Positions 1 to 12,569 of a DNA stretch of 64,000 bases are shown here, piece after piece. Position 1 is the stretch's first letter, and every line of letters begins with the position of its first letter. Source of the DNA: Manis javanica (Eukaryota; Chordata; Mammalia; Pholidota; Manidae); contig NC_133167.1 of assembly GCF_040802235.1 (NCBI RefSeq), forward strand, positions 39,926,001 to 39,990,000, in the 5' to 3' direction. The notes under the pieces are model-generated. The model saw only the letters and a list, made by a program, of their open reading frames with translations. It was not told the DNA's origin and ran no database searches. The position numbers were made by a program, and so were the translations under genes.

Positions 1-573
1 TTAATGAATACTGATTCCAGATCACCTTCAAAGGTCGAATAACAGAGGGAGTATTTTCAAATCTAAAAAAGATAACTGGGAAGTTTAGCTCCTAAGCAAA
101 AAATGTAAAATATTTTAATGATAAAGGATATAAAAAGAATACTACTTTTAGTCACCTGGCCCAGTTTCACTAGATCATTCTCTTGCTTTCATAAAGCACA
201 AGAGAAAAATCTAGCCTCTACAGTTTAGGGACTTTGGAGACATATTTAGTCTTAGAGAACAGAACTCAAAATTCAAAATACAGCTTGAACTGCCACATTG
301 ATTTTCAATGCCATCTTACACTTCCATTCTTATTTTTCTCCTGGGTCCCGTCCTTCCTTACCTCCCATCCAGGAAATAGTAACAAATGCGTGAAAAACGC
401 CAAGCTTGCATGCATTCTTAACTTCACACTCAGAACTCGCTCCCTCATCTGTTAGGATGTGTATTACACAAGTAAGCTGCAAAGACCTTGCAGTCAGAAT
501 TTGGGTCTTTTACATATCTAACAGCTACACAAAAAACTTTCAAGTGTTTGTTTGTTGTAATTTTTAATGATAA

Positions 574-735
<162 letters not shown>

Positions 736-1345
736 GCCGTGTTTGGATTTGTTCCTTCTCATATTTCTAACTACGGAAGTTCTTCTTTCATCTAGCTTCT
801 CTCCACTTATCTTTAGGTTTCTTTTCACTTCTCCTAGGAAAACCAGTGAACTAAATTTCCTTCTTGAAAGTTCCACCTCTCCCAAACTGTCTGGTTTAGA
901 TCCACCCACCTTGATAAACAGGTGATACTCATTAAGACACAATAAGTCCTCTGCTCTGCAGACAGTTTGAGCACTGTTATATTTTCTTTCCAACAGAACC
1001 CAGATAAAAGGCAAGACATCATGTCCAGCCAGTCTGTTTTACATCAATGGGAAAATAACAGAATCTTAGACATGTGCCCAAAAAGTATCATTCTGAACTA
1101 CAGAGAAAGTGACGCCCGTGACAGAGAAGCTTATTCATGTGCAGTTACACCACACTGATGCCTTGAGCCCAGCGACTAGGGCTGGCCTGTTTCCAGAGTC
1201 ATCAGGACATGAAATCTTTGATGCGGGCTGAACATTTTGGACCTGAGTTTATCCTTTTATGGACTCTTTGTTTTCAATACAGAACTACCCCATCTTTTTG
1301 TCCCTTTCCCCTTTTTCCACCCAATAAACTTATATTGATTTGTTT
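736..1345 (+). other. CCDC150: 3' UTR of the coiled-coil gene with poly(A) signal
   Basis: Non-coding sequence follows the stop at 735 and reaches an AATAAA at 1323-1328, so cleavage is expected about 1340-1355. Short open frames here on both strands have no recognisable content. Confidence 0.45.
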
Positions 1346-1461
1346 TATGGTAGCTAAGTATCATGCAACAGATCTCCTATTTTTGTAGTTATACTTTATG
1401 AAAACATTTAGGGATGAACTAGTTGATATGGCAACTAAAAGATATGATATCCTGTTTCCAT

Positions 1462-1513
1462 GTTACCAATCTATCCTGTTACCAATCTATCCTGTTATCT
1501 TGTTACCAATCTA
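1462..1513. repeat. Short tandem repeat, about 16-bp unit
   Basis: The unit TGTTACCAATCTATCC occurs twice in a row and is followed by a degenerate third copy (TTGTTACCAATCTAAC). It is a minor local duplication with no evident function. Confidence 0.7.
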
Positions 1514-2800
1514 ACATCTGGTAGGCTATTCCTGGAAATAAAATCACCTGGAAAATGGTAAAAACTCTTCTACTGTCTTGTAAACATATACCCTTCTGTG
1601 CTGGGTGATTACCAGCACATCTTATAGAAGGTAGCTCAGACTGTAAATGTCAAAGGGAGCTGTAAATACAAAGAAGTTTATTGAGAACGGCAGTCTGCTC
1701 TGCTCCAGGAGACTTGGCTGACCAATGCAGGTGTCGCTACGTTAAATGTACCGATAAATTTAGCTTTATTATGTATTTCAAACACTGAGTGGTGAATTAG
1801 GTAATCCAGACAATATATGTAAACAGCTGGCATAATATCTGGCCTAATTGATACCCCAAAACAGTAGATGATGATACTATCAAGACCTAAACCAACTGAA
1901 CAATTCTAAAATTGGAGAGAATATCAAATATGACCATCAGAGACATACTGAGTGGTGAGCTCATCTGATATAAAAAAATAGAGTTGAATTTCCTGCTTGC
2001 TGTGGTCAGGGAGAGCTATGTTGGTCAGGCAGAGTCCTCCCTGATCAGAGCAGAGTAATTTACACAGGGTTTTGGGAAACCATGGAGTTAACTCAAGGAC
2101 TGGGAGCCTTTCAGAGGCTTAAGTAGGTTGCCATCATCTGTAGCAGTGTAGTTACTTGGGTGAGACTTGTTAATCGGCATTCAGAGGCAAGTTTACTGGA
2201 GTGCAGCCTTTTAACACATCCATACTGTGTTTGTGACTCAGAAGTTTGGGGCTTAACTGATCGGCAGGCTGGTAAAAGCCCCAGCAGGTTGTCTATAATT
2301 CCTGTGGGACTTATCCCTTTGGCCTCTTTATAAGGACACAGATCTTTGAGGGTATTAGAGAGTCATAACCTTGAAACAGCCTAACAAAGAGCCCCACAGA
2401 ACAATTCACCTTAGTCCTGGGTTGGCACTGACAATCTTGGTCCTGAATTCTGCATAGCAAAAAAGATGCCAGTTACTGCACAGGAGAAATGAGCAATCTT
2501 AACAGGTTGTAACTATGTTGTCCCTGAGTATTGTCATGACAGTCACAGTCACATACCAAGAATATTTTTATCTTCCTCATCCAGAACAAGGACATTTTTC
2601 TTCACCAATGTATTGTCCTCAAGGGGCACCATTATTGATAAAGTTGGGTAACATACCTTTATATCATTTTTTAGGTTGGCTATACAAAACATTAGCTAGG
2701 GAGAATGAGTTATAGTTACACTGGTGATCATTTCTAGTAAACCTTATGTTAGAACAGCCTATTTAGTGTGATGATTTACTAAAGTATTTCTATAATATTT
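1514..2800. other. Intergenic, no gene recognised
   Basis: A 66-codon plus-strand frame at 2515-2715 lacks domains or splice signals. The 2,000-2,500 region is somewhat GC-richer and could be an old LTR or retroviral relic, but I could not assign it to a family. Confidence 0.5.
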
Positions 2801-2899
2801 TTTAAGTGTTTCTACAGTGTCTATCATATAGTACACTAGCTGCTATTGTGAGTCCACCTTCATCTAAAACAACCCCAAAACAAGCAAAATATGAAACAA

Positions 2900-3680
2900 T
2901 GGTTTTTAAGAGACTGGCCACGATGCAACACAGAACAGCAATCCCTGAGAGAAAGGGAGCGAGTGAGGTGAGCCCCACTACCGCCCCGGCTGCCAGGCTG
3001 AGAGAGCGCCAGCTGCAAGGCAGCCCACAGGGGGGCTGGTTTCCCGAGCTGAGGAGCCAGAACGGAGAGGCCAGGGAGACAAAGCTGCTCAAGTTCCAGA
3101 CAGGAGAGAGCTGCCCAGAGAGACTTTCAGAGGTGACCAGAGGGTCCTCTGAGTATTCAAGTATTCAGCTGAGCACTGGTCATGTGCATGGAAGGAAACA
3201 ACCCGAGGCTGGGATTGGAACTGTCCAGAAGGGTAGCAGTAAGAGGGCCCAGTCCACATACACAGGGACAGCCCCCTCCGGCGGCACTGGAGGCCACATG
3301 CTGTGCAGGGCGCTGACTGCACCCAGGGAGACCTGCTGCAGCAGAGCGCAGTTAGCCCCCAGCAAACACGGGTCTGGTCCTGACACATCAGAGCAAGACC
3401 CCGGACATTCCACTTCCAAGTAACTAACTGCCTTACAAGACACAGCTTCAGAATATTTAGAGGAATATGACAATATATGGCATTCATTAAGGTAAAATCA
3501 GTTTCTGGCACCCAATCCAAGCTTATCAAACATGCAAAGAGGTAGGAAAATATGACCCATAAAGAGAAATAAAAACTGACCCAGAACTAACACATCATAA
3601 TTGGCAGACAAGGGCATTAAAACATTACAAAAAGATGTATGAAAATCTAGAATCTGGACTCTTACTAACTTTGCTCCAGG
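2900..3680 (+). mobile_element. Old L1 5' region (L1M-type)
   Basis: A GC-rich block with repeated CAGGGAGA/GAGAGAGCTGCC motifs is followed by A-rich sequence of the kind 'AGAAATAAAAACTGACCCAGAAC...GGCAGACAAGGGCATTAAAACA'. This resembles the 5' UTR and start of ORF1 of mammalian L1M elements. The 205-codon open frame at 2806-3423 lies inside this block and is a by-product of the GC-rich repeat, not a gene. Confidence 0.55.
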
Positions 3681-3744
3681 TAACCTGTCGAGTGTTTTGC
3701 CCTTGGGGATTCTGAGACCATAGCTACTTCTCTGGTAATTTCCC

Positions 3745-4230
3745 TTTTTTGGCCTTTACTGAGCTTTATTGAGGTGTAATTGACAAAACTGTATGATGTT
3801 TAAAGTATACATCATGATAACTTGATATACATTGTGAAAGGACTCCTTCCATCTATCTGGTTAATTAACATCCATCACTTAACTTTTTTTTTTTTTTGGT
3901 GAGAATATTTAGTTTCAATTCTCTTAGCAGAGTTCAATTATATATCAGTCTTTTTAAACTATAGTTACCATGGCATACCTTAGATCCTCAGACCTTATTC
4001 ATTCTCAGAACCTGAAGTCTGTAACCCTTTACCAGCCTCTCAATAGTTCCGCAACCCCCCAGCCTCTGGCAATCACTCTTCTAACTCCATGTTTCTATGA
4101 GTCTGAATTTTATTTTTTTAAGATTCCACATATAAGTGTCTCCGGTAATTTCTTCAATATTCTAATGTTACACAGCTATAATTTGATCATACTGAAGGAC
4201 TGCAGTGTACTTTATCTGGAAGTAAAGTAA
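3745..4230 (+). mobile_element. Old L1 3' fragment
   Basis: The text 'TTTATTGAGGTGTAATTGACA', then 'TTAACATCCATCACTTAAC', 'TATAGTTACCATG', 'CTCTGGCAATCACTCTTCTAA' and 'GATTCCACATATAAGTG' follows the order of a well-known L1M segment. It includes a T-run at 3883-3897. Confidence 0.65.
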
Positions 4231-4365
4231 ATCATACCTATTAAATCTGTAGTTGTCACAAAGAATAAAGGAATTCCTCTGACAGTGATCCCAAAGTACC
4301 ATATATGGGTGGAGACTTAACAAAGGACTGGGAATTGTTATAAATTCTCATTTTTTGAAATGGTG

Positions 4366-4387
4366 TTTCGAAGAACACTCTTCGAAA
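4366..4387. repeat. Perfect 9-bp inverted repeat, 4-base loop
   Basis: TTTCGAAGA (4366-4374), loop ACAC, then TCTTCGAAA (4379-4387). No gene or terminator role is evident. Confidence 0.85.
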
Positions 4388-5485
4388 AAAAAGCAAAATT
4401 TCTAAGAAACACGACTATTTGATAATATTTGGTATCTCTCTAGAGCATTTATTTGGGCCTCTTATTTCTGGTGATCAATCTCAGTTCTTTGAGCAAGATG
4501 GCTTTATGCTGGCACTGCCCTATATCATATACTCTATACCTTGGACTTCTTTGGGCAATAGGGACTCTGTAAACCATTTGTTAACGTAAGCCTGTTATAA
4601 ATGGCCACAAACAGTGTATAAATATGAAAGACTAGAACAGACTGGAATATTTTCTACTTAACAGCCCCAGAAGAGGGCTTTCCTTGAAGTTCTAATAAGT
4701 GATAGAGGATTAAGTCTCCACTGAATGGACTGGTCACATGCCCTCCCTTAACCAACCACTGTGACTTGAAAGATGGATTATACACTGGTTGGCTAGGTCT
4801 GGGTGTGAGATGTGTCCATCTCTGAAACTGAGGCTAGTTCCCCAGAGGAAACTGAAGTGATGTTTCCAGAAAAAAAGGGGATTTGAAGTCAGATCAAAAC
4901 CATAGATGTCCATCATAGTCATGACTGTTAAGTAGAGAAAACTCACCAAGATGATCACTGCTGAACTTTACTAACACTGCAGCCAGCGAGCTCTGAAGCG
5001 GTGCTAGGTGCCTCGTTTATAATGACACTTCTTTTCCTCCAGAGCATTTATATAAGACAGCTATGAGCTGCCACGTTCTTCCTGAAACTTTAAAAACTGA
5101 TTCCTCAATCACTTTTATATAGGGAATTTGCGGTAGCTAGAGGCAATGGCAGCTGCTTAACTATCTACCTACTAATATTTCCTTTCTAAGCAATCTGAAA
5201 CACAAAAGGGAAAGTAAATTCTACATAAAACCAAACTGTCCGCACAAACTGAAGGCAGGCAATGTCAAATCTATCAAATAACTAAATAAAATTTGGGAAA
5301 CACCAAATCACAATGTGTGCTGTCTCACACTTCTGCTCTACTGTTCTGTAGCAAAGGCAGACCAATAAAAAATGTAAAAAATGTAGGACAGACAGAAAGA
5401 GGAAGCCACTGAAGGGGTCTAAGGATGATCAGAAATCACCACCACAATGACTTAAATGCAAGACTAGATCTGGAAACACTAAAAA
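4388..5485. other. Intergenic, nothing recognised
   Basis: AT-rich unique-looking sequence between L1 pieces. The open frames are short and have no domain content. Confidence 0.5.
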
Positions 5486-5601
5486 AGTGTCTAAGCAGAG
5501 GGAGAGGCTTAAAGATGGTGGTGTGAGAAGTAAGACAGAAACCTTCCCAAAATCATATATAATACAAAAATACAGCAAATACAACTAATCCTGAAAGAGC
5601 A

Positions 5602-6091
5602 ACCAGAAAGAAGACTGCGACAGACCACCTACATCTGGAGAAAGAGAAGACCTCACAGAAAAGGGTAAAGTAGCAAAGCTGCCACCTGGTGAGATCCAAG
5701 CCCTTCCCCTACCCAGGCTCACTGACAGGAGGAAAAGGAGCGGGGATGGGGTAGAAGCCTAGGACTGCTGAACACCCAGCCCCGGAGATCTGCTCTGGGA
5801 GCATGAACCCACATTAAATGGTACTCTGGAGATTAGTGGGGTTGGGACCAGAAAGAAGACTGCGACAGACCACCTACATCTGGAGAAAGAGAAGACCTCA
5901 CAGAAAAGGGTAAAGTAGCAAAGCTGCCACCTGGTGAGACCCAAGCCCTTCCCCCACCCAGGCTCACTGACAGGAGGAAAAGGAGCGGGGAGGGGGTAGA
6001 AGCCTAGGACTGCTGAACACCCAGCCCCGGAGATCTGCTCTGGGAGCATGAACCCACATTAAATGGTACTCTGGAGATTAGTGGGGTTGGG
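5602..6091 (+). repeat. 245-bp tandem duplication in the L1 5' UTR
   Basis: Two head-to-tail copies, 5602-5846 and 5847-6091, both start ACCAGAAAGAAGACTGCGAC and end TTAGTGGGGTTGGG. Both are exactly 245 bp. I see only three differences: GAGATCC/GAGACCC, CCCTACCC/CCCCACCC and GGGGATGGGG/GGGGAGGGGG. This resembles monomer amplification of an L1 promoter region. Confidence 0.93.
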
Positions 6092-6719
6092 AAACAAAGA
6101 CAGGCAGAATACTCAGAGAGACTGAGATTCCAGCTGCTTGTGGACAGCAGGTACCCAAAGCCAGCCAGTCCAGGACAAAATAAAGACTGGCACTTTGAAA
6201 GACTTCCCAACAGCGAGAGGGCTGCTAAAGAGGCAAGGATTGCACAGAGCTTGCTGCTCTGGTAAAAGGACAGGTGGAACAAAATCATCCTGGCACACTC
6301 AGCCCAACAGGTTGGGAACTTTCAGAAGCTTCAGGCACTCCATCCCCTTTGGCTGACAACTGCACCAAGGCCCCCCACCACAATACGGAGCCTGCCGCTC
6401 CTTCCTCCCAACCAGCACAAGTTCACAAACCTGCTGTCCCCGCCACTGTGCAAGGCCAACCAGAAGGCAGTCCCACCTATGGCAGCTAAAGAGGAGTAAC
6501 ACAGGAGCTCCTCCCTGTGCACTGGGCCCACTGGCCCTCGCAAGAGAGACAGGCAATACAGCCAGGAAGCAGGAAAGAGCACTTTCCTCCAGACAGGCAC
6601 TGGTGCCTCTCGACTGCTACCCCCATCATCACTCCAGGTGCTGGGCAGCTCCATAGGAGAACTTCTGGGCACTAAAGGTCACCGCCGACACAAAAATATT
6701 TTTCCATAGTAATCATTAG

Positions 6720-7620
6720 GAATATGGAACAGCAAAAGAATCTGGTACAAACCTAGTCCCACAGACATCAGAAAGAGGGCTAAGTGAAACTAAGAGAAAT
6801 CACCAATCTTCCTGATAAAGATTTCAAAATAAAAATCAGAAACATACAGAGCTACAGAAAAATATTCAAGACCTCAGAATGAGATGGAAACTGAAATTAC
6901 AGTATCTGAAATGAAACATACAACAGAAGGATTTAAGAGCATATTAGATGAGGTAGAGGAGACAGTAAATGGAATAGAAATTACAGAACAGGAATACAAA
7001 AAATTCTGAGGCTCAGAGAGAAAAATGGATCTCTAGGAATGAAAGAATATAAAGAGAACTGTGTGACTAATCCAAATGGAACAATATTCACATTATAGGG
7101 GTACCAGAAGAAGAGAAAGAAAGAAGGATAAAAAGTCTCTTTGAGGAAATAATGGCTGAACACCTCCCCAATCTGGGGAAGGAGATAGTCTTTCAAGTCA
7201 TGGAAGTGCACAGTTCTCCTAACACAAGGGACCCAAGGAAGACAACACCAAGACACATAATAATTAAAATGGCAAAGATCAAGGAAAATGACAGAGTATT
7301 AAAACCAACCAGAGGGAGAAAAAAAGACCACATACAGAGGAAAAACCATCAGGCTATCATCAGCCTTCTCAGCAGAAACCTTACAGGCCCGAAGGCACTG
7401 GCATTATATATTTAGTGCAATGAAACAGAAGGGCTTCAAACCAAGAATACTCTACCCAACAAAATTATCATTTAAATTTGAGGCAGGGATTAAACAATTT
7501 CTAGGTAAGCAACACTTGAGGGAATTTATTTCCCACAAATCATCTCTACAGTTTATTTTAGAGGGACAGCTTTGGATGGAAGTGCTCCTAAAGCTAAATA
7601 GCTGTCACCAGAGAAAATAA
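6720..7620 (+). pseudogene. L1 ORF1 remnant
   Basis: An A-rich coiled-coil-coding region (6,800-7,010) is followed by the RNA-binding part (open at 7152-7415: 'AEHLPNLGKEIVFQVMEVH') and the C-terminal domain region (open at 7420-7620: 'KPRILYPTKLSFKFEAGIK'). Known L1 ORF1p has this order of coiled coil, RRM and CTD. Stops and a frame change at 7413-7420 break it. Confidence 0.75.
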
Positions 7621-7848
7621 AACCACAGTAAAGGAAGAAGACTAATTAATTACTAACCAAATGCAAAATTAAATCAACTACATACAAAGTCAGTCAAGGG
7701 ATATACAAAGAGTACAGAATATGACACCTAATATATAAAGAGTGGAGGAGGAAGAAAAAGGAGGGAGAAAAAATAACCTTTAGATTGTCTTTGGAATAGC
7801 ATAAGTGAGTTGACTTAGACTGTTAGTAAAGAAGCTTCCCTTGAGCCT

Positions 7849-8340
7849 TTGGTAATCACAAATCCAAAGCCTGCAATGGCAATAAGTACAAATCTATCTA
7901 TAATCTCCCTAAATGTAAATGGACTGAATGCACCAATGAAAAGACATAGAGTTACAGAATGGATAAAAAAAACAAGACCCATCTATAGGCTGCTGCAAGA
8001 GACTCACTTCAAACCCAAAGAAATACAAAGACTAAAAGTGAAGGAATGGGAAAAGATATTTCATGCAAATAATAGGGAGAAAAAAGCAGGAGTTACAGTA
8101 TCTCTTATCAGTGAAAACAGACTTGAAAGCCAAGAAGTAACAAGAGACAAAGAAGGACATTCCATAATGATAAAGGAGTCAGTCCAACAGGAGGATATGA
8201 CCATTGTAAGTATCTATGTACCCAATATAGGAGCACTTAATTACGTAAAACAAATACTTACAGAATTAAAGGGGGAAATAGTATGCAAAGTATTCATTTT
8301 AGGAAACTTCAACACACCAGTCACTCCAAAGGATAGATAA
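7849..8340 (+). pseudogene. L1 ORF2 endonuclease-domain remnant
   Basis: This 163-codon open part carries apurinic-endonuclease-like motifs of L1 ORF2p: SLNVNGLNAPMKRHRV near residues 20-35, QETH near 50-53, and LGNFNTP near 150-156. The last motif is normally GDFN, so the catalytic Asp is changed to Asn. The frame ends at 8340, far short of a full ORF2. Confidence 0.85.
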
Positions 8341-9554
8341 ACCAGTCAGAAAATATGAATGGAGATAGAGGCACTGAACAGCAGATAGGAACAGATGGAC
8401 TTAACTGACATCTCCAGAACACTACACCCAGAAGTAGCAGGATACACATTCTTCTCAAGGGCACGTGGAACATTTTCCAAAATAAGTCACATACTAGGCC
8501 ACAAAAATTCAAAAAGATTGAAAATGTAACAACCAGCTTCTCAGACCACAAAGGTATGAAACTAGAAATAAATTATGTAAAGAAAACAAAAAAGCCCACA
8601 AACACATGGAGGCTAAACAACATGTTTCTGAATAATCAGTGGACCGATGACAAAACTAAAACAGATCAAGGAATACATGGAGAAAAATGAAAACAATTCA
8701 ACAGCCCAAAACCTTTAGGATGCAGCAAAGGCAGTTCTAAGAAGAAAGTATATAGCAATACAGGCTTACCTCAAGAAAGAAGAACAATCCCAAATGAAAA
8801 GTCTAAACTCATAATTAATGGAACTAGAAAAGGAAGAACAATTGAGTCCCAAAGTCAGTAGAAGTAGGGACATAATAAAGATCAGAGCAGAAATATATAA
8901 AATCAAGAAGAATAAAACAATAGAAAGAATCACTGACACCAAGAGCTGGTTCTTTGAGAAAACAAACAAAAGAGATAAACCCCTAACTAGACTTATCAAG
9001 AAAAAAAGGAGAGTCTACACAAATAAACAAAATCAGAAATGAGAAAGGAAAAGTCACTACGGACACCACAGTAATACAAAGAATGATTAGAGAATACTCT
9101 GAAAAGTAATATGCTAACAAATTGGATCCTAGGAGAAATAGACAACTTTCTAAAAAAATACAACCTTCCAAGACTTACCCAGGAAGAAACAGAAAATCTG
9201 AACAGACAAATTACCAGCAATGAAATTGAATAGGTAATCAAAAGACTACTCAAAGACAAAATCTCTGGATCAGATGACTTCACTGCTGAATTTTATCAAA
9301 CATTTAGTGAAGACCTAATACCCATCCCACTTAAAGTTTCTAAAAAGTAGAAGAGGAGGGAATACTTCCAAACTCATCCTATGAGGCCAGCATCACCCTA
9401 ATACCAAAACCAGGCAAAGACACCACAAAAAAAGAAAATTACAGACCAATATCCCTGAAGAACATGGATGCAAAAATACTAAACATTAGCAAACCAAATT
9501 CAAAAACACATCAAAACGATCATCGATCTTGGTCAACTGGGATTTATCCCAGGG

Positions 9555-10061
9555 ATGCAGGGATGGTACAATATTAGAAAATCCATCAGCATCATCCACT
9601 ACATCAAGAAAAAGGACAGAAACCACATGATCACCTCCATAGATGCTGAAAAAGCATTTGACAAAATTCAACATCCATTCATGATAAAAACTCTCAACAA
9701 AATGGGTATAAAGGACAAGTACCTCAACATAATAAAGGCCATATATGACAAACCCACAGCCAACATCATGCTTAACAGTGAGAAGCTAAAAGCTTTTCCT
9801 CTAAGATTGGGAACAAGACAAGGATGCCCATTCTCCCCACCTATATTCAACATAGTACTGGAAGTCCTAGCCACAGCAATCAGACAGCACAAAGAAATAA
9901 AAGGCATCCATATTGGTGAGGAAGAAGTTAAACTGTCACTGTTTGCAGATCACATGATACTGCACATAAAAAGCCCTAAAGAATCCAACCCAAAACTTCT
10001 AGAACTAATAACTAAATTCAACAAACTTGCAGGATACAAAATTAATACACAGAAATACTAA
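9555..10061 (+). pseudogene. L1 ORF2 reverse-transcriptase-domain remnant
   Basis: This 168-codon open stretch has RT motifs [15 protein letters not shown] and [19 protein letters not shown], then SLFADHMIL. The catalytic FADD box reads FADH, so the second Asp is lost. The copy is therefore dead even apart from its stops. Confidence 0.9.
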
Positions 10062-11432
10062 TGATGAACTAGCAGAAAGAGATATCAGGAAAACAATTCC
10101 ACTGACAACTGCATCTAAAAGAATAAAATAACTAGGAATAAGCCTACTCAAGGAGATGAAAGACCTCTGAAAACTACAAGACAGTCTTGAGAGAAATTAA
10201 AGAAGACACCAATAAATGGACATGCATCCCATGCTCATGGGTAGGAAGAATTAATATTGTGGCATTAATAAAGTGGCCATCTTGCCTAAAGCAATCTACA
10301 GATTCAATGCGACCCCTATCAAAATACCAACAGCATTCTTCAACGAACTAGAACAAATAGTTCTAAAATTCATATGGAACCACAAAAGACCTTGAATAGC
10401 CAAAGCAATCCTGAGAAGGAAGAATAAAGCTGGGGGGATTATGCTCCCCAACTTTAAGCTCTACTACAAAGCCACGGTAATCAAGACAATTTGGTACTGG
10501 CACAAGAATAGATCCATATATCTGGAATAGCACAGAGAGCCCAGGTATAAATCCACACATACATGGCCACTTAATATACAATAAAAGAGCCATGGTTATA
10601 CAATTGGGGAAACGACAGCTTCTTCAACAACTGATGTTGGCAAAACTGGACAGCTACATGTAAGAGAATGAAATTGGAATACTGTCTAACTCCATACACA
10701 AAAGTAAACTTGAAATGGATAGAAGACCTGAATGTAAGTCATAAAACCATAAAACTCAAGAGAAGAAAACATAGGCAAAAATCTCTTGAATACAAACTTG
10801 AGCAACTTTTTCCTGAGCACATCTCCTTGGGCAAGGGAAACAAAAGCAAAAATGCACAAATGGGACATCAAGCGAAAAAGCTTCTGTACAGCAAAGAACT
10901 TTTCAAATATAAAAGTTCAACAAAGATTGTTCCATCAGCAGAACAAAAAGGCATCCTACAGTTGAGAGAATATATTCACAAATGACATATGCAACAAGGG
11001 GTTGACATCCAAAATATATAAAGAGCTCACATGCCTCAACACCCAAAAGGCAAATAACCCAATTAAAAATGGGCAGAGGATCTGAACAGACACTTCTCCA
11101 AAGAAGAAATTCAGATAGCCAACAGGCACATGAAAAGATGCTCCACATCACTAATCATCAGGGAAATGCAAATTAAAACCACAATGAGATATCACCTCAG
11201 ACCAGTTAGGATGGCCCAACATTGCAACAACAAATGCTGGTGAGGATGTGGAGAAAGGGGAACCCTCCTACATTGCTGGTGAGAATGTAAATTAGTTCAA
11301 CCATTCTGGAAAGCAGTATGGAGGTTCCTCAAAAAACTCAAAATAGAAATACCATTTGACCCAGGAATTCCACTCCTAGGAATTTACCTGAAGAAAACAA
11401 GATCACAGATTCAAAAAGACATATGCACCCCT

Positions 11433-11693
11433 ATGCTTATCACAGCACTATTTATAATAGTCAAGACATGGAAGCAACCTAAGTGTCCATCAGTAGATGA
11501 ATGGATAAAGAAGATGTGGTACATATATACAATGGAATATTATTCAGCCGTAAGAAGAAAACAAATCCTACCATTTGCAACAACATGGCTGGAGCTAAAG
11601 GGTATTATGCTCACTGAAATAAGCCAGGCAGAGAAAGACAAGTACCAAATGGTTTCACTCACTTTTAGAATACAACAAGAAAGCATAAACTGA
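11433..11693 (+). pseudogene. L1 ORF2 C-terminal remnant
   Basis: An 86-codon frame contains TMEYYSAVRRKQILPFATTW and ISQAEKDKYQMVSLT, typical of the ORF2p C-terminus. About 320 bp of 3' UTR follows to the A-tail. Confidence 0.85.
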
Positions 11694-12209
11694 AGGAACA
11701 AAACAGCAGCAGACTCACAGGACCCAAGAAGAGAGTAGCAGAAAGGGAAAGGGGGTGGGGGACAGCAGGCAGGAAGAGAGGGAGAAGGGGATTAAGGGTT
11801 ATTATGATTAGCACACATAATGTAGGGGGAGCATGGAGAAGGCGGTATAGCACAGGGAAGACAAGATTCTATAGCATCTTACTATGCTGACGGACAGTGA
11901 CTGTAATGGGGTATGTGGTGGGGACTTGATAATAGGGGGGAATGTAGTAAACACAACGTTGGTTACTACTATCTTTATAAGACTGTATATCAATGATACA
12001 TTAATTTTAAAAAAGCCTATACACACTTCTGACTGAAAGCTTGACCTTTTGAATGGTAAGAGGTTTTCCATCGGCCACAGAAAGATAACAAGCTAAAGAA
12101 CATACTGCTTCTTGTCACTACATCAGGCTCTGAATTTGTATTACCTTTTTTGTACCAATTATTTCTGACTCTTTTTCATTGGACATGGTTACAGATCAGT
12201 GATTACAAT

Positions 12210-12320
12210 TTATGAAGGCTAAGGCTCCAAGAAGTTAAATAACTTGCCAAATTTTAAAGACCTAGTTATTTTCAGAGCTGATAGCAACAACTTGGTTTTA
12301 TAAATCAGGATCCTTTCATT
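12210..12320 (-). repeat. MIR fragment
   Basis: 'AAGTTAAATAACTTGCCAAA' followed by a decayed 'CCTAGTTA...' matches the reverse-oriented MIR core order. It is old and weak. Confidence 0.4.
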
Positions 12321-12569
12321 ATAATACTGTTCCTTCTTCAATTGTGATACTTTCAACAACTTCTAACACCAACACAGTTTCAAATATAAAAGTGCAACAA
12401 AAATTAAAATTTCATATGAAATAAATTAGCTGTATTATTCTTTTTTAGAAAAAAAGATTGTAGTCAGGCTAGCTGGTCATCTTTTAGTTCAACGAAGGTG
12501 GCTTTCCACCTCATTCTACCTCACAACACAAGCCTTTATATTTAGATGGATCACACATTTTAAGGGAAA

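Larger units (their letters stand above)
5490..12015 (+). mobile_element. Nearly full-length, inactivated L1 element
   Basis: About 6.5 kb with the order 5' UTR, ORF1 remnant, inter-ORF, ORF2 remnant (endonuclease, reverse transcriptase, C-terminal part), 3' UTR and short A-tail. It begins near 'AAAGATGGTGGTGTGAGAAG' (about 5510) and ends at an A-run near 12010-12016. Both ORFs are broken by many stops and frameshifts. It is younger than the neighbouring L1 pieces, since long stretches of ORF2 remain open. No convincing target-site duplication was found by eye. Confidence 0.85.

Noticed and set aside
2806-3423. 205-codon plus-strand open frame
   Set aside because: It lies in GC-rich old L1 5' sequence, has low-complexity composition and shows no domain.
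3089-3529. 146-codon minus-strand open frame
   Set aside because: Antisense shadow of the same L1 5' block.
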